Source of the DNA: an uncultured Eubacterium sp.
GTDB taxonomy: Bacteria > Bacillota > Clostridia > Lachnospirales > Lachnospiraceae
Reading direction: 5' to 3'
Assembly: GCA_934351445.1 (NCBI GenBank)
Contig: CAKRIZ010000056.1
Coordinates: 1-7,299, forward strand
Length of the DNA: 7,299 nucleotides
Numbering within the stretch: position 1 is the first letter of the stretch; the number at the start of each line of letters is the position of its first letter. Of the stretch, positions 1 to 5,424 are shown in pieces. Both the position numbers and the translations under genes were made by a program. Under the pieces are notes generated by a model. It was not told the DNA's origin and did not search any database. It saw only the letters and a list, made by a program, of their open reading frames with translations.

Positions 1-137
1 GAAGAAACAGCGAGACACCGCCGGGCAATCGGAGCAGCTTGATCAGAATGCCACTGCGCCCACAGCAAGGTAGCCCGATGATTAAATAGTTTCGCAAACG
101 CCTATCCATGATTAAAAAAGAGAGGAGACAAGCTACA
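1..137. other. Upstream flank of the spoIIA operon
   Basis: No gene can be assigned here. Two + frames are open from the left edge, one to a TAG at 71-73 and one to a TAG at 87-89. Either could be the tail of a preceding gene, but neither tail is recognisable. The spoIIA operon is normally started by sigma-H. I looked for an AGGA-type -35 with a GAAT-type -10 at the right distance and found none: GAAT at 46-49 sits too close to the CGGA at 30-33. The promoter may lie left of the window or be too diverged to see. The ribosome binding site AGGAGA (123-128) belongs to spoIIAA. Confidence 0.4.
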
Positions 138-461
138 ATGGAATTTGAGTATGAGACAAAAACAGGCAGCCTGCGTGTGTATACACCGCGGGAGATCGAT
201 GAGTGTGCAGCCAGTGAACTGCGCACGGAGCTGGACATGCTGATCGACAATTATCAGATCCGCAGACTGATCTTTGATTTTATGAACACGGAATTTATGG
301 ACAGTTCGGGAATCGGGATGCTGATCGGACGGAGCCGGAAAATGGGGTACAGCGGTGGCTATGTAGAGGCAGATCATCTGAATGAGCGGGTGCAGAAGAT
401 CTTTACGCTGGCAGGGCTGCCCAAACTGATCTCGGTTGTAAAGGAGGAAGTGTATGATTAG
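138..461 (+). CDS. spoIIAA: SpoIIAA, anti-sigma-F factor antagonist (STAS domain)
   Basis: This is the 107-residue anti-anti-sigma factor of the sigma-F switch. In its unphosphorylated form it binds SpoIIAB and so releases sigma-F in the forespore; SpoIIAB inactivates it by serine phosphorylation. It is a single STAS domain over its whole length. The phosphorylation loop FMDSSGIG is at residues 53-60, and Ser56, the first serine after Asp, matches Ser58 of B. subtilis SpoIIAA. The C-terminal half (VQKIFTLAGLPKLISV, about 85-100) is typical of the family. I chose the ATG at 138 because AGGAGA lies 9 nt upstream; an in-frame ATG at 108 has no ribosome binding site and would add ten unconserved residues. 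The stop overlaps the spoIIAB start by 8 nt, which indicates translational coupling and matched levels of the two partners. Identification rests on both sequence and gene order. Confidence 0.95.
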   Translation: MEFEYETKTGSLRVYTPREIDECAASELRTELDMLIDNYQIRRLIFDFMNTEFMDSSGIGMLIGRSRKMGYSGGYVEADHLNERVQKIFTLAGLPKLISVVKEEVYD

Positions 462-897
462 GCAGCAAGCGCAGGAGATGAGCCTGCGATTTGATTCTTA
501 CCCGGAAAATGAACAGTTTGCAAGAATGGCAGTGACTGCCTTTTTGATGGATCTCAATCCAATGGTTGATGAGATGGCAGATATCAAGACTGCGGTGTCG
601 GAGGCGGTGACAAATGCGATCCTGCATGGTTATGAGGGTGTGATCGGACAGGTCTATCTGGTCTGCCAGAAGCAGGGCGCAGATGTCAAACTGACCATTA
701 CCGATTATGGAAAAGGGATCGAGGATATTGAAAAAGCCAGGGAGCCGTTCTTTACGACCCGGCCGGAGGCAGAACGATCCGGCATGGGATTTGCATTTAT
801 GGAAGCGTTTATGGATGAGGTACATATCGCATCGACACCGGGGCGCGGAACCTGTGTCGAGATGAAAAAAAGGCTGCAATTACCAGTGAGGGCATAG
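454..897 (+). CDS. spoIIAB: SpoIIAB, anti-sigma-F factor and serine kinase
   Basis: This 147-residue GHKL-type protein binds and inhibits sigma-F. It also uses ATP to phosphorylate SpoIIAA on serine. The ATP-binding motifs are in the expected order: N-box E-AVTNAILHGY at residues 50-60 (Glu50 as presumed catalytic base, Asn54 for magnesium), G1 box DYGKG at 84-88, and a G2-type GMG at 110-112 following a short lid (FFTTRPEAERS). The length is normal for the family. The start is supported by AGGAGG at 442-447, six bases before the ATG, inside the end of spoIIAA. The stop is two bases before the sigF start, so the three genes form one coupled operon. The protein acts in the cytoplasm of the predivisional cell and forespore. 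No key residue appears to be missing. Confidence 0.95.
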   Translation: MIRQQAQEMSLRFDSYPENEQFARMAVTAFLMDLNPMVDEMADIKTAVSEAVTNAILHGYEGVIGQVYLVCQKQGADVKLTITDYGKGIEDIEKAREPFFTTRPEAERSGMGFAFMEAFMDEVHIASTPGRGTCVEMKKRLQLPVRA

Positions 898-899
898 CG

Positions 900-1622
900 A
901 TGGAACACACGATGGAACTATTGTTACGTGTGAAGAAAGGTGATGAGGAAGCCGGAGAACAACTGGTACGGGAGAATCTCGGACTGGTCGGAAGTGTGGT
1001 GAAACGATTTGAAAACCGCGGCTATGAGCGGGAGGATCTGTTTCAGATAGGTGTGATCGGACTGATGAAAGCCATTGAAAAATTCGATTTCTCCTATGAA
1101 GTGCGGTTTTCAACATATGCCGTGCCATTGATCAGCGGAGAGGTGCGCAGGTTTCTGCGCGATGACGGCCCGGTAAAGGTGAGCCGGAGTATCAAGGAAA
1201 GCGGCTGGCGGATCCGGCGGAGCAGGGAGCGGCTCGAGCAGCAGCTAGGCCGCAGTGTGACACTGCAGGAACTGGCAGAGGATGCGGGACTATCCATGGA
1301 AGATGCGGCATTGGCACTCGATGCATCGGAGGAGGTCGCATCGTTGTATCAGACGGTTTATCAGTCAGATGGAAGTGAACTGTACCTGGTGGATCGGCTG
1401 GCAGACCAGGCACCACAGGAAGAACAGTTGTTAAACCGTGTGGCTGTGCAGCAGTTGTTGGGGCTGCTGACCCCGGAAGAACAGCGCTTGATTACATTGC
1501 GTTATTTTGATGGAAAGACGCAGAATGCGGTGGCGGACCTGCTTGGAAAGACGCAGGTGCAGGTGAGCCGTGAGGAAAAAAAGATACTGATTAAGATGCG
1601 CACATTATATGAAAAGCGCTAA
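900..1622 (+). CDS. sigF: RNA polymerase sporulation sigma factor SigF
   Basis: This 240-residue sigma-70 family protein is the first forespore-specific sigma factor. It directs early forespore genes, including the one for sigma-G. Region 2 spans about residues 20-90, with the core-binding and -10 recognition stretch LFQIGVIGLMKAIEKFD (47-63) and FSTYAVPLISGEVRRFLRDDG (70-90). Region 3 is about 91-150. Region 4 is about 185-235, with a helix-turn-helix at roughly 208-227. The ribosome binding site is weak (TGAGGG, 887-892), as expected if translation is coupled to spoIIAB two bases upstream. Two helix-turn-helix positions that are usually hydrophobic carry Lys217 and Glu225, and GKTQ occurs twice (205-208 and 216-219) on a 13-bp DNA repeat. 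The homologous sporulation sigma factors SigG and SigB-type factors are alternatives, but the spoIIAA-spoIIAB-sigF order settles the call. Confidence 0.95.
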   Translation: MEHTMELLLRVKKGDEEAGEQLVRENLGLVGSVVKRFENRGYEREDLFQIGVIGLMKAIEKFDFSYEVRFSTYAVPLISGEVRRFLRDDGPVKVSRSIKESGWRIRRSRERLEQQLGRSVTLQELAEDAGLSMEDAALALDASEEVASLYQTVYQSDGSELYLVDRLADQAPQEEQLLNRVAVQQLLGLLTPEEQRLITLRYFDGKTQNAVADLLGKTQVQVSREEKKILIKMRTLYEKR

Positions 1623-1648
1623 ATCGCATAGATTCTCCCGGATAGAAG

Positions 1649-1657
1649 TGTTATGAT
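1649..1657 (+). promoter_or_regulatory. Possible extended -10 promoter ahead of the Cys-rich gene
   Basis: TG-T-TATGAT in the sigF to Cys-rich gene gap has the form of an extended -10 element for the vegetative sigma factor. The -35 region 17 bp upstream (TAGATT) is poor, which extended -10 promoters tolerate. No terminator hairpin separates sigF from this gene, so read-through from the spoIIA operon is equally possible. Confidence 0.3.
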
Positions 1658-1693
1658 TAGAGAAAATGAGAGAAAAAGCAAAGGGGATGACAG

Positions 1694-1951
1694 ATGAAAG
1701 CGAGTGAACGTTTTTTTGAGAACAGGGACTGTAAGTATTTTCCGTGTCATGCGGGCATGGAAGGGCAGCCGTTCAACTGCCTGTTTTGCTATTGCCCGAT
1801 GAATCCTTATGAGGACTGTCTGGGGCATCCGGTGTATCGTGAGATGAAAAACGGACGGAACATCAAGGTATGCACCGGATGCACATTCCCACATCAGGCA
1901 GAGAATTACGAAAAAATCATGGATTTTCTTCGGGAAAAGCTGTATCGGTGA
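1694..1951 (+). CDS. Cysteine-rich small-domain protein, probably metal-binding
   Basis: This 85-residue protein has eight cysteines (13, 18, 29, 32, 34, 42, 60, 63) and nearby histidines (19, 45, 67). The core FNCLFCYCP (27-35), a preceding CKYFPCH (13-19) and a C-terminal CTGC (60-63) match what I know of the 'cysteine-rich small domain' family found in clostridia and archaea. That family is thought to bind a metal such as zinc or an iron-sulfur cluster; no reaction is established. There is no signal peptide or membrane segment, so it is likely cytoplasmic. The start is supported by AAAGGGG (1680-1686), seven bases before the ATG. It lies 71 bp after sigF with no visible terminator. Its last 35 bp overlap the end of the convergent dinB gene. 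Family assignment is fairly confident; function is unknown. Confidence 0.8.
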   Translation: MKASERFFENRDCKYFPCHAGMEGQPFNCLFCYCPMNPYEDCLGHPVYREMKNGRNIKVCTGCTFPHQAENYEKIMDFLREKLYR

Positions 1952-3206
1952 TGTCGTCCGTGACGGTTTCTCGTTTTGCCTTATTCAGCCCACGCGTCAT
2001 ATGGCTGCCGTTCTCGAGAAAGCGTGCGCGTTTGACCGCATCCTCGCCATAGCGTCCGCGGATCTGGTCGATCGCTGCATTGAGTCTGGAGAGCTTTTCT
2101 GGGGCGGGACCATTGGTGGCAGCAGAAAAGAGATCCATCTGGTGATAGGATTCATCCGTGATTTTGGCGGTGGAGACTCCGAGCAGACGGATCGGTGTCT
2201 GGTCCCAGAGCTGGTCAAAGAGCAGACAAGCCCGCTGATAAATGATTTCTGTGACATTTGTCGGTTCAGGCAGCACGACCTGATGTGAGGTTGTGCGAAA
2301 ATCGCAGTCTTTGATTGTTACCGCTACGCTCCTGATATACGCGTGATCTGCGCGTAGTCTGGCGCCTACGGTCTCGCAGAGAGACAATAGGATGATTTTG
2401 GCATTAGCCGCATCCGTGACATCGACGCGTAACGTGACGGAGTTGCCGTAACTTTTCGCGGCGTCACTGACAGCCTGCACCGGAGACGGGTCAATGCCGT
2501 GTGCGTGCTCCCACATGGATAATCCCTGCTTGCCAAAATGCTGCTGGAGGACTGCGGGATCCATGCATGCGATATCCCTGATGGTATGGATACCGAGACT
2601 GCGCAGCTTTTTGGCAGAGGAGCGTCCAACCAGAAACAGTTCGCCGGCAGGCAGTGGCCACATTTTCTGTTCAATTTCATTCGGAAACAGCGTGTGGACG
2701 CGATCCGGTTTTTCAAAATCGGATGCCATCTTTGCCAATAATTTACAATTTGATATACCGATATTTACCGTAAAGCGCAGTTCGTCATGGATGCGCTTTT
2801 TTAATTGCTGTGCAAATGCCACCGGATCACCGTAGAGACGTTCGGTGCCGCTCATATCGCAGTAGGCCTCATCAATACTCGCCTGCTCAACGATGGGCGC
2901 GACTTCGCGCAAAATGCGGATGAACGCGCGGGAATTGCGTACATATTCCTCAAAACGAGGCTGGACAATCACGAGCTGTGGGCACTTTTCCAGTGCGCGG
3001 GAGAGGGGTTCTCCGGTTGTGACTCCGTATTTTTTGGCAGGAGTAGATTTTGCAAGCACGATACCGTGGCGGGTCGTCGGATCGCCACCTACTGCCGAAG
3101 GAATCAGACGCAGATCGCGGTCAGAATGTAATTGTTCGAGCTCGTATTTTGCCTGCCAGCTCAAAAAAGCAGAATTCACATCTACATGGAAGATCAGTCG
3201 TTTCAC
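1917..3206 (-). CDS. dinB: DNA polymerase IV, Y-family translesion polymerase
   Basis: This 429-residue error-prone polymerase copies past damaged template bases. The palm starts with FHVDVNSAF (residues 6-14), giving Asp9 as a metal ligand and Phe14 as the likely steric gate. SIDE at 110-113 supplies the catalytic pair Asp112-Glu113. The little finger domain follows from about 240. QMDLF at 356-360 looks like a sliding-clamp binding motif, placed before the RLNAAIDQIRGRYG segment (374-387) and not at the extreme C-terminus. Asn11 replaces the Asp of the DMD motif in the E. coli enzyme; DVN is, to my knowledge, common in Firmicute homologues. Translation starts at a GTG (3206-3204) with AAGGAGGT upstream (3218-3225, about 11 bases away); no in-frame ATG fits. 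The tail after about 395 is poorly conserved, and its last codons overlap the Cys-rich gene. It is divergent from spoVAD. Confidence 0.92.
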   Translation of the reverse strand: MKRLIFHVDVNSAFLSWQAKYELEQLHSDRDLRLIPSAVGGDPTTRHGIVLAKSTPAKKYGVTTGEPLSRALEKCPQLVIVQPRFEEYVRNSRAFIRILREVAPIVEQASIDEAYCDMSGTERLYGDPVAFAQQLKKRIHDELRFTVNIGISNCKLLAKMASDFEKPDRVHTLFPNEIEQKMWPLPAGELFLVGRSSAKKLRSLGIHTIRDIACMDPAVLQQHFGKQGLSMWEHAHGIDPSPVQAVSDAAKSYGNSVTLRVDVTDAANAKIILLSLCETVGARLRADHAYIRSVAVTIKDCDFRTTSHQVVLPEPTNVTEIIYQRACLLFDQLWDQTPIRLLGVSTAKITDESYHQMDLFSAATNGPAPEKLSRLNAAIDQIRGRYGEDAVKRARFLENGSHMTRGLNKAKRETVTDDITDTAFPEENP

Positions 3207-3250
3207 TGCGTATGGATACCTCCTTGGGACATTTGTCTGTTACTGTCATC

Positions 3251-3279
3251 ATTTTAGCGCAGTTTCGTTGTTTTTACAA
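3251..3279 (-). promoter_or_regulatory. Probable sigma-A promoter of dinB
   Basis: Read on the - strand, TTGTAA (3279-3274) and TAAAAT (3256-3251) are separated by exactly 17 bp, 45 bp upstream of the GTG start. The -10 matches consensus at five of six bases and the -35 at four of six. A GAAC half-site lies just upstream, but there is no full LexA palindrome, so SOS control is not supported by this sequence. Confidence 0.55.
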
Positions 3280-3301
3280 ATTATGTGTTCGCTGGACAGA
3301 T

Positions 3302-3330
3302 GCATAAAATGCGCGCATGGACACATACTA
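3302..3330 (+). promoter_or_regulatory. Probable sigma-G promoter of spoVAD-spoVAE
   Basis: GCATA (3302-3306) and CATACTA (3324-3330) are separated by 17 bp. They fit the B. subtilis sigma-G consensus (-35 GHATR, -10 CATnHTA, spacer about 17-18) at every defined base. Transcription would start near 3337, giving a leader of about 38 nt before the spoVAD ATG at 3375. SpoVA operons are known sigma-G targets, so motif and function agree. The site does not overlap the divergent dinB promoter. Sigma-F and sigma-G motifs are similar, so some sigma-F use is possible. Confidence 0.7.
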
Positions 3331-3374
3331 GTGGTAAACAAAATGTGTATCAGAAAGGAACGAAGGCAGCAGAT

Positions 3375-4403
3375 ATGGAACATTCACAACAAAAAGGCAG
3401 GGCAAGCATTGCACTGACGCAGCCGGTTTATATAAAAAGTGCGGCCACAGTTGTAGGAAAGATGGAGGGAGAGGGGCCTCTCGCAGAGTATTTTGATATG
3501 ATCTGTGATACAGATAAATTTGGTGAGGAGACGTGGGAGGCTGCAGAAAGCCGGATGCAGCGAGAGGCCGCAGCGCTTGCGCTGGGCAAGGCAGAGCTGA
3601 GAGCATCTGATATCCGGTATATTTTTGCAGGAGATCTGCTCGGACAGAACATAGCGACTTCCTTTGGGTTGATGGATTATGGGATTCCATTATTTGGATT
3701 GTACGGCGCCTGCTCAACGCTTGGGGAGGGCATTTCGTTAGCATCGATCTGTCTGGCCGGTGGCTTTGCCAGACGGGTGATGGTCGTTACTTCCAGCCAT
3801 TTTGCAAGTGCAGAAAAAAACTTCCGCTTTCCGCTGGAATATGCGAATCAAAGACCGCTCTCTGCGACATGGACCGTGACGGGCAGCGGGGCATATATTC
3901 TTGGAACCGAAAAATCACAGGTGAAGATTGCCGGGGTGACAACAGGCAAAATCATGGATTATGGAATCCGCGATGCACAGAATATGGGTGCTGCCATGGC
4001 GCCTGCGGCGATGGATCTGATCCGGACACATCTGCAGGATTTCGGACGAGAGCCAAAGGATTATGACCGGATCGTCACGGGGGATCTCGGAACAGTCGGA
4101 CAGGAGATACTGATTAAGCTGCTGCAGGAAGAAGGAATCGATATCAGTGACCGGCATGAGGATTGCGGAATCAGGATTTTTGACAGTGAAGCGCAGGGCA
4201 CACAGGCTGGAGGCAGTGGTTGCGGATGTTCGGCGGTGACATTGGCGGCGTGGTATCTGCCGCGCCTGATGAGCGGTGAATATCGCAGGATTCTATTCGT
4301 CCCCACAGGCGCACTGCTCTCACAGGTGAGTTTTAATGAAGGGCAGAATGTTCCGGGGATTGCACACGGCATTGTATTAGAGCATGTAGAAGAGGAGAGT
4401 TAG
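3375..4403 (+). CDS. spoVAD: SpoVAD, stage V sporulation protein (DPA uptake)
   Basis: This 342-residue thiolase-fold protein belongs to the SpoVA machinery that moves dipicolinic acid from mother cell to forespore; B. subtilis SpoVAD binds DPA directly. Family motifs are clear in order: AGDLLGQN (85-92), GLYGACST (108-115) with Cys113 matching Cys110 of B. subtilis, TSSHFASAEKNFRFPLEY (139-156), TVTGSGA (167-173), MGAAMAPAA (204-212), TGDLGTVG (235-242) and GGSGCGCSA (279-287). The length is close to B. subtilis SpoVAD. I chose the ATG at 3375 over the in-frame ATG at 3285: the family starts here, AAAGGAACGAAGG (3354-3366) lies just upstream, and the earlier start would precede the sigma-G promoter. 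The protein likely acts peripherally at the inner forespore membrane with the membrane SpoVA subunits. It lies 3 bp before spoVAE. The usual upstream partner spoVAC is missing here. Confidence 0.95.
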   Translation: MEHSQQKGRASIALTQPVYIKSAATVVGKMEGEGPLAEYFDMICDTDKFGEETWEAAESRMQREAAALALGKAELRASDIRYIFAGDLLGQNIATSFGLMDYGIPLFGLYGACSTLGEGISLASICLAGGFARRVMVVTSSHFASAEKNFRFPLEYANQRPLSATWTVTGSGAYILGTEKSQVKIAGVTTGKIMDYGIRDAQNMGAAMAPAAMDLIRTHLQDFGREPKDYDRIVTGDLGTVGQEILIKLLQEEGIDISDRHEDCGIRIFDSEAQGTQAGGSGCGCSAVTLAAWYLPRLMSGEYRRILFVPTGALLSQVSFNEGQNVPGIAHGIVLEHVEEES

Positions 4404-4406
4404 ACG

Positions 4407-4763
4407 ATGGATTATGTTATAGCATTTGTAGTCGGAGGAGTGATCTGCGCGTTGACGCAGATTTTGATGGAAAAAACAAAGCTGTTACCCGGTCGTATTA
4501 TGGTGCTTCTCGTGTGTAGCGGATGTGTGCTGGGAGCAATCGGCGTCTATGAACCGTTTGTCAAGTGGGCTGGTGCGGGAGCTTCCGTTCCGCTGCTTGG
4601 TTTTGGAAATGTGTTGTGGAAAGGCATGAGAGAAGCGATTGACCGGGATGGATTTCTGGGTCTTTTTATGGGAGGCTTCGAGGCGTGTGCGTTGGGTGTG
4701 AGTGCGGCACTCATTTTATCCTATCTGGCCGCGTGGATATTCAAGCCAAAAATGCGTAAATAA
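4407..4763 (+). CDS. spoVAE: SpoVAE (SpoVAEb-type) sporulation membrane protein
   Basis: This 118-residue integral membrane protein belongs to the SpoVAC/SpoVAE family and is part of the SpoVA channel complex in the inner forespore membrane. Hydrophobic segments lie at about residues 3-20, 30-47, 56-70 and 83-111. The segment FVKWAGAGASVPLLGFGN (51-68) and the later GFLGLFMGGFEACALGVSAA (82-101) are characteristic. The C-terminus is a short basic tail (KPKMRK). AGGAG at 4393-4397 sits inside the end of spoVAD, nine bases before the ATG, and only 3 bp separate the genes, so the two are cotranscribed. SpoVAC is a paralogue of this family; I prefer SpoVAE because of the short length and the position after spoVAD. 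Confidence 0.9.
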   Translation: MDYVIAFVVGGVICALTQILMEKTKLLPGRIMVLLVCSGCVLGAIGVYEPFVKWAGAGASVPLLGFGNVLWKGMREAIDRDGFLGLFMGGFEACALGVSAALILSYLAAWIFKPKMRK

Positions 4764-4828
4764 GTGTATATTTTTTGAAAGTATGGAAATAGCTAATAGA
4801 AATAAAAAATCAATCAAAGGAGATTCTT

Positions 4829-5224
4829 ATGAGATCAAAATCATTAGTTGTAAAAAAAGTATTTGTGTGTGTACTGCTTACATTGACATTCTGTCTGACG
4901 ACCGCGTGTGGAAACGGCGCGAACAATAATAACGCGACGGACAATACCACAGACAACAATGCGACGGTTCCCGAGGACAATACCGTGAACGATAATACGA
5001 CAAACGGGGATACGACAGACGATAAGTTGAACGATAATAACAAAAATGACAACAACACGAACGGCAATAACGGAAACGGGGTAGCCGGTGATGCGGTCGA
5101 TGATGTGATCGATGGCGCAGAAGATGTGGGCGATGATGTAGGAAACACCGTAGAGGATATCGGAGATGATGTAAAGGACGCGGTAGACGACACGACCGGG
5201 AACGGCACCGGAGCAAAAAAATAG
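4829..5224 (+). CDS. Putative lipoprotein with Asn/Asp/Thr-rich low-complexity body
   Basis: I do not recognise this 131-residue protein. Residues 1-26 form a type II signal peptide (basic MRSKS, KK, then a hydrophobic core), ending in LTTAC with Cys27 as the likely lipidated residue; Thr at -3 makes the lipobox imperfect. Residues 28-84 are almost all Asn, Asp, Thr and Gly. Residues 85-121 are strongly acidic, with Val/Ile every three to four positions (AVDDVIDGAEDVGDDV), as in an amphipathic helix. The tail is GTGAKK. There is no catalytic motif. AAAGGAG (4816-4822) lies six bases before the ATG. It starts 65 bp after spoVAE with no terminator between, and ends at a strong terminator, so it may be the last gene of the sigma-G operon. 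A separate weak start (TTGAAA at 4775, TAGAAA at 4797) cannot be excluded. It would sit outside a membrane, perhaps that of the forespore. Confidence 0.75.
   Translation: MRSKSLVVKKVFVCVLLTLTFCLTTACGNGANNNNATDNTTDNNATVPEDNTVNDNTTNGDTTDDKLNDNNKNDNNTNGNNGNGVAGDAVDDVIDGAEDVGDDVGNTVEDIGDDVKDAVDDTTGNGTGAKK
4920..5215. repeat. Imperfect short repeats in the lipoprotein gene
   Basis: The coding stretch is built from loosely repeated units such as GACAATACC (4940 and 4977 areas), GATAATA/GATAATAA and ACGACAGACGATA, encoding DNT, NDN and TTD runs. A second part repeats GATGATGT/GATGATGTA (5100-5170), encoding DDV. The units are degenerate and not a clean microsatellite, but length change by replication slippage is plausible. 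Confidence 0.5.
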
Positions 5225-5232
5225 GTATCTTA

Positions 5233-5274
5233 CAGCAAAAAGAGAATCGGAAGGATTCTCTTTTTTGCTGTTTT
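5233..5274 (+). terminator. Strong intrinsic terminator after the lipoprotein gene
   Basis: The 5' arm (5233-5248) and 3' arm (5254-5270) pair over 16 bp with one extra T and a five-base loop GGAAG. TTTT follows, in addition to the T-rich 3' arm. It begins 9 bp after the lipoprotein stop and should end the spoVAD-spoVAE-lipoprotein transcript. Confidence 0.9.
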
Positions 5275-5310
5275 GACATGACACAGATCGCAGTTTGGAT
5301 GGAATCAATA

Positions 5311-5339
5311 TTGACGGATATTTCGATCGGATATAAAAT
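5311..5339 (+). promoter_or_regulatory. Probable sigma-A promoter of the acetyltransferase gene
   Basis: TTGACG (5311-5316) and TAAAAT (5334-5339) are separated by 17 bp; each matches consensus at five of six bases. The site follows the upstream terminator and lies about 85 bp before the acetyltransferase ATG, which indicates an independent vegetative transcript. A TATAAA overlapping the -10 would give a 15-bp spacer and is less likely. Confidence 0.65.
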
Positions 5340-5424
5340 CTATAAGTAGCTGTGTGGAGATTTTGGACATATAGTTTTTGCTGAGTGTTTTATTGCAAAT
5401 GTTATTGAGGAGATTAGATTATAT

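Noticed and set aside
30..50. Sigma-H promoter for spoIIA (CGGA at 30-33, GAAT at 46-49)
   Set aside because: The two elements are several bases too close together and the -35 lacks the A of AGGA.
102..377. Reverse-strand frame opposite spoIIAA
   Set aside because: It is a shadow of a firmly identified gene and shows no family features.
3284..3292. LexA (SOS) box ahead of dinB
   Set aside because: Only one GAAC half-site is present on the reverse strand; the matching GTTC half at the proper distance is missing.
3285..3374. N-terminal extension of SpoVAD from the ATG at 3285
   Set aside because: It would begin upstream of the sigma-G promoter, has no ribosome binding site and matches nothing in the family.
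4810..5308. Long reverse-strand frames opposite the lipoprotein gene
   Set aside because: They arise from the biased GAC/AAC codons of the + gene and give His/Arg/Ser- or Val/Ile-rich nonsense.
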